A program made the translations under genes and the position numbers. Positions 46,997 to 55,040 of a stretch of 64,000 nt of DNA are shown piece by piece (within the stretch, counting starts at the first letter, position 1; every line of letters starts with the position of its first letter). A model generated the notes under the pieces. The model saw nothing but the letters and a program-made list of their open reading frames with translations, made no database searches and was not told the DNA's origin. This DNA is from Psychrobacter immobilis. GTDB lineage: Bacteria > Pseudomonadota > Gammaproteobacteria > Pseudomonadales > Moraxellaceae. Location: contig NZ_CAJGZM010000003.1 in NCBI RefSeq assembly GCF_904846175.1, positions 248,001 through 312,000 on the forward strand, written 5' to 3'.

Positions 46997-48004
46997 ATGA
47001 TAAACCATTTAATCACACAAAAAAACTGGCAAACGCAATTATCCGAAGCGATAACCTCTATTGATGAGCTGCTCGAGCTGTTAAAGCTAGAATCACTGCG
47101 CTCAGAGATCTATATACCTGAGCACTTTCAGCTGCGTGTACCACGAGGTTTTGTGGCAAAAATGACCATCGGTGACAGTCAGGATCCTTTGCTCAAACAA
47201 GTATTGCCCCATAAAAAAGAACAAATCGCTGTGACCGGTTACGTGGCAGATCCCTTAAGTGAAAATACGCACAATCCGGTGAAAGGTTTATTGCATAAAT
47301 ATCAATCAAGAGTATTGTTAACGATTACCGGTGCCTGTGCGATTCATTGTCGTTATTGCTTTCGCCAGCATTTCGACTATAGCGCCAATATGCCAACCGC
47401 CGATGCCAAAGAGCATATTATCAACTATATCAGCGCCCATCCTGAAATCAATGAGGTGATTTTGAGCGGCGGCGACCCATTAAATGTCACCAACAGACGC
47501 TTATTTGCTTGGCTCGATATCTTAGAAGCGATTCCACAACTGACCACAATTAGGCTGCATACTCGTTTGCCATTGGTCATTCCAGCGCGTCTAGATGAGG
47601 CGCTATTGGATAGGCTGTCGCAAAGTCGCTGCCAAATCGTGATGGTGATTCATTGTAACCATGCTAATGAAATTGATGCGCTAACTGCTGAATATTTGCA
47701 ACGTGCGCGCGCGGCTGGCGTCACCTTATTAAACCAAGCGGTACTATTAAAGCATATCAATGATAGTGTAGCGGTGCAAACGGCACTCAATCAGCGCTTG
47801 TTTGCGGCTGGAGTACTGCCTTATTATCTGCATGTGTTAGATAAAGTGGCAGGCGCGGCTCATTTTGATAGTGACGAGCGCGCCGCGATTGCGCTTTATT
47901 GGTCGTTACTTGCAATATTGCCTGGTTATTTAGTGCCAAAATTGGTCAGAGAGTTGCCAAATAAGCCCTTTAAAGTACCGATTAATATTTACAATGAGGC
48001 CTAA
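46997..48004 (+). CDS. epmB: EF-P beta-lysylation protein EpmB (lysine 2,3-aminomutase-like)
   Basis: 335 residues. Radical-SAM enzyme that makes (R)-beta-lysine for EF-P Lys34. The iron-sulfur triad is in CAIHCRYCFRQHFDY (CxxxCxxC, about residue 114), then EVILSGGDPLNVTNRRL and RLHTRLPLVIPAR, with the PLP-binding part further on (LPYYLHVLDKVAGAAHF). It lacks the long C-terminus of clostridial aminomutases, as EpmB does. AAGG lies 8 bases before the ATG. Divergent from efp, 174 bases apart. Confidence 0.95.
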   Translation: MINHLITQKNWQTQLSEAITSIDELLELLKLESLRSEIYIPEHFQLRVPRGFVAKMTIGDSQDPLLKQVLPHKKEQIAVTGYVADPLSENTHNPVKGLLHKYQSRVLLTITGACAIHCRYCFRQHFDYSANMPTADAKEHIINYISAHPEINEVILSGGDPLNVTNRRLFAWLDILEAIPQLTTIRLHTRLPLVIPARLDEALLDRLSQSRCQIVMVIHCNHANEIDALTAEYLQRARAAGVTLLNQAVLLKHINDSVAVQTALNQRLFAAGVLPYYLHVLDKVAGAAHFDSDERAAIALYWSLLAILPGYLVPKLVRELPNKPFKVPINIYNEA

Positions 48005-48181
48005 AATGGGCAATATAGGGTATTAAAAATTTAGTGAACAAATAACGATTAAAATTTTTGCCTCTGATGAATCATTAGTATGTCAGTTAGTTCTCATGTG
48101 CAGAATTAATGTTGCTCATGCAAATAACGCATTAAATGTCCATAAACCTATTGATAACGTGCGTAATTACTAAGGATAGTA

Positions 48182-50002
48182 ATGGTAAATTTATCGACGT
48201 TTCAACAATATCTAAATACTGATGCGCCCACACTGCAGGCATTGACGAAGTCGCTTAATTTAACGCAATCAATGAATAGCGATGAGCAGCATTTGCGTAA
48301 ATGGGCGTTGCTATTGCCTATGCAAACAGAGGCGCAGCAAATAGAGCAGCTAGAACAAGTGCTCACAGAATTGCGCGTGGCAAATATAGATGATCGGCAG
48401 CGCCTGACATTGCTCAGTATGGTGATCGATGCCGCCAATCAGCTGATTGCAACGTTACGTCAGCATTATATATATGAAACAGCGGCTTTTAACGATTATC
48501 AGCTCGGTTATGTGGCACAGGTTAAGTCGCTGTATTATTTAATAATTATGGTATATGATGGCGTCATACAGCGAGAGAATGCTTTTCTAGCAGATAAACA
48601 GCAGCAACCATCATCCAATCTTTGGCAGCGCTATTTTACTAATGAAAGATCCTCACCGATTACTTTGGCCGTCGCTAGCTATCAGACGCTGCTGATCTAT
48701 CAAAAGCTGTTGTTTGAAGACGCACTTTGTTATCAAAAGCCCGCCGCCTATTTATGGTCCAATATCAATCAGCTGTATTATAGGGCTTGCCAACAGCATA
48801 CCGTTAATATTGACTTAAACCCTTATATCATTACCCACTGTGCGGATAATATTCATCGATTATATAGTCAGCTATGCTTGCATAGTTTATTGAACGTACG
48901 CGCTATGCGCCGAGCCAATATTTTAGTGGTACAGCGTTTGCTACTAGAGTGGAGCGAGCATCTCGTCACCTCCGTAGAGCCGCAGACTGAGACAAAGGTA
49001 TTTGTTAATTTGCACAGTGACAATCCACCGACGTATTTGACCGCTCATTCTGCCATCAACCCCTACGACGCCCATCACGATTGTGTGTTTATAGAACTGG
49101 CACCGCTAATCGTCTATTTAAAATCACGGTCTCTCAAACTCATCGAGGAAGGTCGAGAAGGGGTTGAGTGTTATTTACTGAACACTATCGCCATGACGTT
49201 AAGCTACCGCTATATCCAGCCGCCATTGACGCTACCCATCAAACAAAGTGCCGCACAAGAGGCACAGCTCATTACTGGCTTTAATAATATTCACTATCGA
49301 CTTAGTAGTGAGCAAAGCTTATCAATGTTGATTTGCGCCAAAAACCTACCTGACCAGCAGCAGCCTCGCTATGACACCTTGCCAAAAAAACAGTCTGCCA
49401 ATACCATTTCTCCTAATACAATATTCAGGGTAGAAACGTTTGATAGCCATAATGACTTGTCCGACTTTCGCACCTTGCGCCTTCTAATAGATTCAGAAGA
49501 GCCAGATGTCGGTGTAAGCAATGATGGAAAAACTACGCCTAAAGCAAAATATAGCGGCAAAAAAGGAGGAGATACAGTAGATTTTGCAGAAAATGACGTG
49601 CTAGATGTTATTGCACCGCCGCCATTGAGAATCATGAGTCTTTTCTTATTATGTCGCTCTGATAAATCAGCCTCACATGAGTGTTCAATAGGAGTGGTGC
49701 GCTGGTTAGATATGGACCGTGAAAAGCCTGAACTTGATTGGCAAGTCCTTGGCCATCAGCTCATCGCTTGTGGTATTCGCCTGCAAGATAGAGACAGTCG
49801 CAGTCGCCATTTTGTACCCGCGTTTGTCATCGGTGACGATGAGCAGCTACAGACTGATTGTAGTCTCATAGTACCCACCTCTTATTTTCAAGAAGGTGAT
49901 AAAGTCATGATGCGTATCAATACCAAACAAAAAACGCTGCGTTTAGGGCGGCGTCTGTTGACGACTGATGAGTTTAGCCAATATGAAGTGGTGCAACTTT
50001 AA
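48182..50002 (+). CDS. Hypothetical protein encoded upstream of fimX
   Basis: 606 residues, no signal peptide or membrane helix. The N-terminal 340 residues are all-helical with many Leu/Gln (RQRLTLLSMVIDAANQLIA, NVRAMRRANILVVQRLLLEW). After a linker (about 390-480) rich in Lys/Asp/Ser, the last 130 residues are beta-rich (APPPLRIMSLFLLCRS, CSIGVVRWLDMDREKPELDW, VLGHQLIACGIRL), reminiscent of a PilZ-like barrel but without the RxxxR/DxSxxG residues. Proteins of this kind precede fimX in Pseudomonas (PA4958 position), so a partner role for FimX is inferred from context. Confidence 0.7.
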   Translation: MVNLSTFQQYLNTDAPTLQALTKSLNLTQSMNSDEQHLRKWALLLPMQTEAQQIEQLEQVLTELRVANIDDRQRLTLLSMVIDAANQLIATLRQHYIYETAAFNDYQLGYVAQVKSLYYLIIMVYDGVIQRENAFLADKQQQPSSNLWQRYFTNERSSPITLAVASYQTLLIYQKLLFEDALCYQKPAAYLWSNINQLYYRACQQHTVNIDLNPYIITHCADNIHRLYSQLCLHSLLNVRAMRRANILVVQRLLLEWSEHLVTSVEPQTETKVFVNLHSDNPPTYLTAHSAINPYDAHHDCVFIELAPLIVYLKSRSLKLIEEGREGVECYLLNTIAMTLSYRYIQPPLTLPIKQSAAQEAQLITGFNNIHYRLSSEQSLSMLICAKNLPDQQQPRYDTLPKKQSANTISPNTIFRVETFDSHNDLSDFRTLRLLIDSEEPDVGVSNDGKTTPKAKYSGKKGGDTVDFAENDVLDVIAPPPLRIMSLFLLCRSDKSASHECSIGVVRWLDMDREKPELDWQVLGHQLIACGIRLQDRDSRSRHFVPAFVIGDDEQLQTDCSLIVPTSYFQEGDKVMMRINTKQKTLRLGRRLLTTDEFSQYEVVQL

Positions 50003-50192
50003 ACGGTTATCCCTAAATGCTTTAGGTAAATTTGGGACAGTCAATACTTAAGAATTTATAATAGGTTAAGCGTATTTGGTTTAAGTTTGTTTAATAGTTT
50101 ATAACATAGCATTGCAATTGTAACTTAAGCAGCAGTGAGTTAAATTATTGTTTATAATGACGAAACTGCTCCTATGATTTAAAAGGCCTCCT

Positions 50193-52301
50193 ATGCGTAC
50201 TCAGTCCATCTTAAACCTATTAGTCATCGATGCTGACCAGCTTTATGCAGAGCGTCTTGTCGACTTGTTAGGTTCATATTACGATAGTGTGAACTTAGGT
50301 TTTTTGGATGATAAGGAAGAGCTGTTAAAGTCGCTACGTCAACCATGGGATGTGTTGGTTTTTGGTCAGGCTTATGATATGAACTTTACCGATGTAGTCG
50401 GTATCATTCAAGAGCAAAATATTGACTTACCCTCAGTTTGCTTGATAAATAAAGACACTGCGGCCAACGCTCATAATGAAGAAGGCTTGCCATCAATTGT
50501 AAATAGCACGATGGTTAAGGCACTTTGTGCGGAGGAGGAAACCGCCGTTATTATGTCTATTTGCTTGCTGCATGATAATTTGCTTGCTCGTCGCCAGCTT
50601 ACAACCCTACGTCATGTACTGTCTGGGGCCGAACAACGCGCAAACGTGCTCATTAAAAACTCAAAAAGTGCCGTCGCTTATATCGATCAAGGTATTCATA
50701 TTTTTGCTAATGACCCATATTTGCAACTATTTGGTTTTGAGTCTTTAAATGATGCGATAGGTGTTCCCGTTGTTGACTTAATTTCTGGCGGAGAGAATGT
50801 AAAAGGCTTTAAGCAGTTTCTGCGTCAATTTGAGAAAGGCAGTCGTAAAGACGTTGAGTTTAACTTTGAAAGCAAGCGCACCGATGGCAGTACGTTTGAG
50901 GCAAAATTACAGTTAGCTTCGGCAACTCTGGACGGTGAACCGGTCACCCAAATTATTATTCAGCAAAACAACAGCAATAGCGCCGAAGTTGCGAAGCGCT
51001 TGGCAGAGGCTGAGCGTAAGGATAGCTTAACGGGTATTGATAATCGCCGCAGCTTTGAAGAGCAGTTGGCAACGCTCTATCAACAGGCAAAACAAGGCGC
51101 GTTGACAGCAGGGTTACTCTACATTCAGCTTGATAATATTGGTAAAATCAGAAGTAGTTTGGGTTTACAAGGCGTCGATATCACCGTTCAGCAAGTCGCT
51201 TATGCCTTAGATAAACTGGTAACAGACGAGATCGTGGAAGGAAACCATGTCAGTCGTTTTAGTGACACGGCTTTTACGGTGTTGGTAGAGAATCAAACCA
51301 GCGCCGCGCTTGAACAACTGGCTGAGAAAATCGTTTTGACCATCAGTGAGATGTTGATCGAGGTTGATAAGCGGACGACAAATACCACGGCAAGTATTGC
51401 TATCGTTAAGATAGAGAAAAATACCCCTGAGCCAAGAGTGTTGCTTGAGCGGGCGCTAGATGCCATCAGTCAGATTATGATTGAGACTTCCAACCATGGC
51501 GGAACCTATCATTTATACGACGCCAGTGAACATGCCAATAGTGATGATCATGCCCTTGCCGAATCTTTAGTCGATGCTATTGCCAACAATCGCTTTGAGC
51601 TGTCATTCCAGCCGATCTATGATATTAATAACGATCGCAGTGATTTCTTTGAAGTATATCTGCGCTTGCCACTGGCAGATGCAGACAATACGGTATTAAC
51701 CCCTGATCAGTTTATGGCAGTGGCTAAAGCGCATAAACTGCTTGAAAAAATAGATCGCTGGATACTTATTAACGCCTGTAAGAAAATCAATGAGGTACGT
51801 AAATCCCATCCGGATGCGCGCTTATTGGTGCAACTGACCAATGCTTCATTGATAGATAAAAAACTGCCGAGCGTTGCCAGTCAACTAATCAATGCGGTAG
51901 GCGGTAAAGCGGCTGCATTAACCTTACAGTTTAATGAAAAAGACATTGCTGACCATTTAACCGTGGCAAAATCGCAATTTGCAGCCCTTAGTCAAGTTAA
52001 CTGTCAGCTTGGTATCAATAATTTTGGTTCATCAGCTAAGTCGGTTGAACTTGCTAACTTTGTGCAACCTGATATGGTGCGCCTAGCTCGCAGCTATGTA
52101 GAAGGCATTGATAACCCTGAGAACTTAGAAACGGTCAAAGCACTTATCGCTCGTACGAGTGAGATTAATGTTGATGTCTTGATGCCTTATATTGAGGATG
52201 CCGCGACCATGTCGGTTGCTTGGAGCGTGGGCGCACGCTATCTACAGGGTTATTATTTAGAAGGGCCTAGCAATAGCATAAAAGTATCAGGCGAGAGTTA
52301 A
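50193..52301 (+). CDS. fimX: FimX-type degenerate GGDEF/EAL c-di-GMP effector
   Basis: 702 residues: receiver-like domain (1-120), PAS (about 150-260), GGDEF (about 275-440; RKDSLTGIDNRRSFEEQL present but the active motif is RFSDTAF, so inactive) and EAL (about 455-700; FELSFQPIYDINNDRSDFFE then VYLRL, i.e. EAL replaced by EVY, so no phosphodiesterase). This combination matches P. aeruginosa FimX, which binds c-di-GMP through the EAL domain and promotes type IV pilus assembly and twitching. The receiver domain also lacks the usual Asp-rich site. Confidence 0.85.
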   Translation: MRTQSILNLLVIDADQLYAERLVDLLGSYYDSVNLGFLDDKEELLKSLRQPWDVLVFGQAYDMNFTDVVGIIQEQNIDLPSVCLINKDTAANAHNEEGLPSIVNSTMVKALCAEEETAVIMSICLLHDNLLARRQLTTLRHVLSGAEQRANVLIKNSKSAVAYIDQGIHIFANDPYLQLFGFESLNDAIGVPVVDLISGGENVKGFKQFLRQFEKGSRKDVEFNFESKRTDGSTFEAKLQLASATLDGEPVTQIIIQQNNSNSAEVAKRLAEAERKDSLTGIDNRRSFEEQLATLYQQAKQGALTAGLLYIQLDNIGKIRSSLGLQGVDITVQQVAYALDKLVTDEIVEGNHVSRFSDTAFTVLVENQTSAALEQLAEKIVLTISEMLIEVDKRTTNTTASIAIVKIEKNTPEPRVLLERALDAISQIMIETSNHGGTYHLYDASEHANSDDHALAESLVDAIANNRFELSFQPIYDINNDRSDFFEVYLRLPLADADNTVLTPDQFMAVAKAHKLLEKIDRWILINACKKINEVRKSHPDARLLVQLTNASLIDKKLPSVASQLINAVGGKAAALTLQFNEKDIADHLTVAKSQFAALSQVNCQLGINNFGSSAKSVELANFVQPDMVRLARSYVEGIDNPENLETVKALIARTSEINVDVLMPYIEDAATMSVAWSVGARYLQGYYLEGPSNSIKVSGES

Positions 52302-52448
52302 ATCTGGCTAAATAAGTAGATTCAACTTTTAGCAACTACACATATATTTTCTATCCAGTGCTATGTATGTTTGTCAATCTTTACCTTGTATTATAGTCGA
52401 GCTAGACGCATACATAGCCAACGCCCCTCAATGAAAGATTACCACAAC

Positions 52449-52904
52449 ATGTCTATTGTCAAAAAATATCAATTAGGCGCTATGTTTGCCGCTTTGTTAT
52501 TGCTCAGTGCTTGTGAAAAAACACCCCCTGATTATCGCGCTCCTGTGACATTACCACTATATACTGAGGGTGATGCTGATAATGGGGCACTGATATATCA
52601 AGATGCTTGCGGTCAGTGTCATCAGCTAAATCCTGGACTCAATAAAAAAGGTCCGCAGTTGATGAATATTTACGGTGCGCACGCAGGAGCGCTAGAAGAC
52701 TACACCTATAGTGAAGGGCTTAAGACATCAGGTTGGGTATGGGATGCTGAGACGCTTGATGCTTATATCGCTGATGCCGAGAAAGCCGTGCCAGATTCAA
52801 AAATGCTTTCAGACCCGATGCCAGATGCTAAGGAACGTGCTGATGTGATTGCTTATTTATCAACGCTGCGGGCACCAGTACCAACAACTGATGATATAAA
52901 ATAA
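52449..52904 (+). CDS. Membrane-anchored c-type cytochrome lipoprotein
   Basis: 151 residues. A lipoprotein signal peptide ends LLSAC (Cys21), followed by a class I cytochrome c domain with heme motif CGQCHQ and the likely distal Met in PDSKMLSDPMPDAKE. The tail after YLSTLRAP is short. The order of KGPQLMNIYG and YSEGLKTSGWVWDAETLDAY resembles mitochondrial-type cytochrome c. It could feed electrons to a terminal oxidase at the membrane. The frame is open to 52371; Met codons at 52431 and 52449 precede the signal peptide, and 52449 gives the standard start. Confidence 0.85.
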   Translation: MSIVKKYQLGAMFAALLLLSACEKTPPDYRAPVTLPLYTEGDADNGALIYQDACGQCHQLNPGLNKKGPQLMNIYGAHAGALEDYTYSEGLKTSGWVWDAETLDAYIADAEKAVPDSKMLSDPMPDAKERADVIAYLSTLRAPVPTTDDIK

Positions 52905-52949
52905 TGTTTAAATTAACAGGATTTATTTCATAAACCATTCCTTTGAAAA

Positions 52950-53927
52950 ATGAGCCAAGAATCGATAATGAGCCATACTGCTAACGACTATCTTTATAAT
53001 CAGCAACAAATTGCTCAGTTAATGACCCAATTAAATCAAATCGTCCTAGACAAACCGCAAGTAGTTAAACTGGCACTTAGCGGTATCTTGGCAGGCGGGC
53101 ATCTGTTGCTACAAGATTTACCGGGTATGGGTAAAACGACCTTGGCGCAAGGTTTGGCACAACTACTCGGTTTGAGTTTTAGCCGCGTGCAGTTTACCAA
53201 TGACATGCTACCAGCCGATATTTTGGGTATGAGTATCTTTGATCAAAGTAAACAGCAGTTTGAGTTTCGCTCTGGGCCAATTTTTACTCAGCTGTTACTC
53301 GCTGATGAGATTAACCGCTCAAGTCCTAAGACCCAAAGTGCATTATTAGAGGCGATGGAGGAGCGACAAGTAACGCAAGATGGGCAAACCTATCCATTGC
53401 CGCAGCCGTTTTTTGTCATTGCTACCCAAAACCCATTGCAGCAAGCGGGCGTCTATCCGCTTCCTGAATCGCAGCTTGATCGGTTTCTATTGTGTTTGTC
53501 ACTCGGTTATCCATCGCCTGCTGCAGAGCGCGAGCTGCTAAAAGGTCAAGACCGCCGTGCGTTATTAAAGGAGTTGCCTGCGGTACTTGATACCGAAGCG
53601 GTATTATTAGCGCAGCAAGGGGTTAAGCAGGTATACGTCGCTGATGTGGTATTAGATTATTTGCAAAGGCTGGTCGCTAAGACACGCGCAAGCCAAGAGT
53701 ATCATGGCTTATCACCGCGTGGTGTGCTGTCGCTACAGCGTGCGGCACAGGCTCATGCTTATGTGTCAGGGCATATGGAGGTAACGCCTGAGGATATCCA
53801 AGCGGTATTTGCTGCTGTTACGGATCATCGCCTCGGGCAGCGCTTTGTACCGGCGCATGTGACTGGTGGACAAGCGACGCAAACCATCGCCCAACGTATA
53901 TTGGTAGATGTGGCTGTCGTTGTTTAA
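52950..53927 (+). CDS. MoxR family AAA+ ATPase
   Basis: 325 residues. Walker A GMGKTTLAQGLAQ (59-), Walker B LLADEINRSSPKTQSALLEAM (about 112), sensor FFVIATQNPLQQAG and ARDxL-like lid. MoxR proteins act as chaperone-like ATPases, usually together with DUF58 and VWA or transglutaminase proteins. The following DUF58 and transglutaminase genes fit that module. Two candidate starts (52950 and 52968) differ by six residues. Confidence 0.92.
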   Translation: MSQESIMSHTANDYLYNQQQIAQLMTQLNQIVLDKPQVVKLALSGILAGGHLLLQDLPGMGKTTLAQGLAQLLGLSFSRVQFTNDMLPADILGMSIFDQSKQQFEFRSGPIFTQLLLADEINRSSPKTQSALLEAMEERQVTQDGQTYPLPQPFFVIATQNPLQQAGVYPLPESQLDRFLLCLSLGYPSPAAERELLKGQDRRALLKELPAVLDTEAVLLAQQGVKQVYVADVVLDYLQRLVAKTRASQEYHGLSPRGVLSLQRAAQAHAYVSGHMEVTPEDIQAVFAAVTDHRLGQRFVPAHVTGGQATQTIAQRILVDVAVVV

Positions 53928-53963
53928 TCGTTTAAATTTTTTTATGGTAAGGATAGGGTAGTC

Positions 53964-55040
53964 ATGAGCATTTTGCCAAAAGCCTTAACCGTACCAGCTA
54001 GCTCATTATTAAGCCGTTGGTTTGCCGCGCGTGCGCCCAAAAGCGATAGCGCTACACTGAATTTGCGTAACGTCTATATTTTCTTTAGTCGCGAAGGCAT
54101 GCTATTTGCGCTGTTATTGATTATTACCTTTATCGCTGGTATCAACTATGGCAATAACTTGGTGTTGGGTCTGTGTTTTTATCTGGTTAGCGTTTGGCTT
54201 ATCAGTTTTCATTTAACCTTTGCTCACATTTCGGGTCTGCAAGTACGTTTGCTTGACGTGACGATGGCAGAAGCAGGTGCGCCTGTTTGGGTCACTTTGC
54301 AGCTGCGTAATGAAAGCCGCCAGCCAAGACGGCAGTTATTATTAAGCTTTGATCAAGTAGGCTTTGAGCAGATAGCTAAGCAAAAAAGCGAAAAGACGGG
54401 CAAAAAAGCCCATAAAAAAAATAAATCTAGCGCTGATAATCAAAACTCAATACTGGTCACACGACTACAAGGCGAGCAAATTATTCGTTTGCCGGTGCAG
54501 ACACATACTCGTGGAGCATTTGAACTACCAAGATTAAAAATCAAAACCGTTTACCCATTAGGTATCATGCGCGCATGGTCTTATGTTTATTTTGCCCGTA
54601 GCGCGTGGGTTTATCCAAAACCTGAAACGTTTGATTGGCAGGCGCAATATGCCATCGTAAGTCAGGAAGATTTACCAACAGGCGGACAGTATCGACAAGG
54701 CCAAGATGACTTTGAGCGGCTCGATAATTATATCGAAGGCGAGTCGCTAGCACGGGTTTCTTGGGGGCATGTGGCGCGCGGTCAGGGAATGTTTACCAAG
54801 CATTTTGCTGATCCGGTCGGTCATGAGCAAACGTTGGACTATGCCGATATGCCAGCGGCACATCATGAACAAAAATTAGCGCAAATGGCGTATGGGGCGC
54901 TTAAATTAGGTGAACTAGGCGTGCCATTTAATATGCGCTTACCCAATGATACGCCCTTTGATAATTATTCTGCTGCAAAGATGGGTGAAGGTGAGGTGTT
55001 TGCGCAAACCTGCTTATTAAGGTTAGCAAAATTACCATGA
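53964..55040 (+). CDS. DUF58 domain membrane protein
   Basis: 358 residues. Two adjacent membrane helices (about 45-85: GMLFALLLIITFIAGINYGN, LVLGLCFYLVSVWLISFHL) precede a beta-rich region, a Lys-rich loop (about 135-155) and the DUF58 motif YIEGESLARVSWGHVARGQG (about 257). It overlaps the next gene by 4 bases (ATGA), and AAGGATAG precedes its ATG. The module MoxR-DUF58-transglutaminase is conserved; function is unassigned beyond envelope biology. Confidence 0.9.
   Translation: MSILPKALTVPASSLLSRWFAARAPKSDSATLNLRNVYIFFSREGMLFALLLIITFIAGINYGNNLVLGLCFYLVSVWLISFHLTFAHISGLQVRLLDVTMAEAGAPVWVTLQLRNESRQPRRQLLLSFDQVGFEQIAKQKSEKTGKKAHKKNKSSADNQNSILVTRLQGEQIIRLPVQTHTRGAFELPRLKIKTVYPLGIMRAWSYVYFARSAWVYPKPETFDWQAQYAIVSQEDLPTGGQYRQGQDDFERLDNYIEGESLARVSWGHVARGQGMFTKHFADPVGHEQTLDYADMPAAHHEQKLAQMAYGALKLGELGVPFNMRLPNDTPFDNYSAAKMGEGEVFAQTCLLRLAKLP

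Noticed and set aside
46250..48004. efp-epmB divergent pair as a novel system
   Set aside because: This is the well-known EF-P and EF-P-modifying enzyme association; nothing unusual in either sequence.
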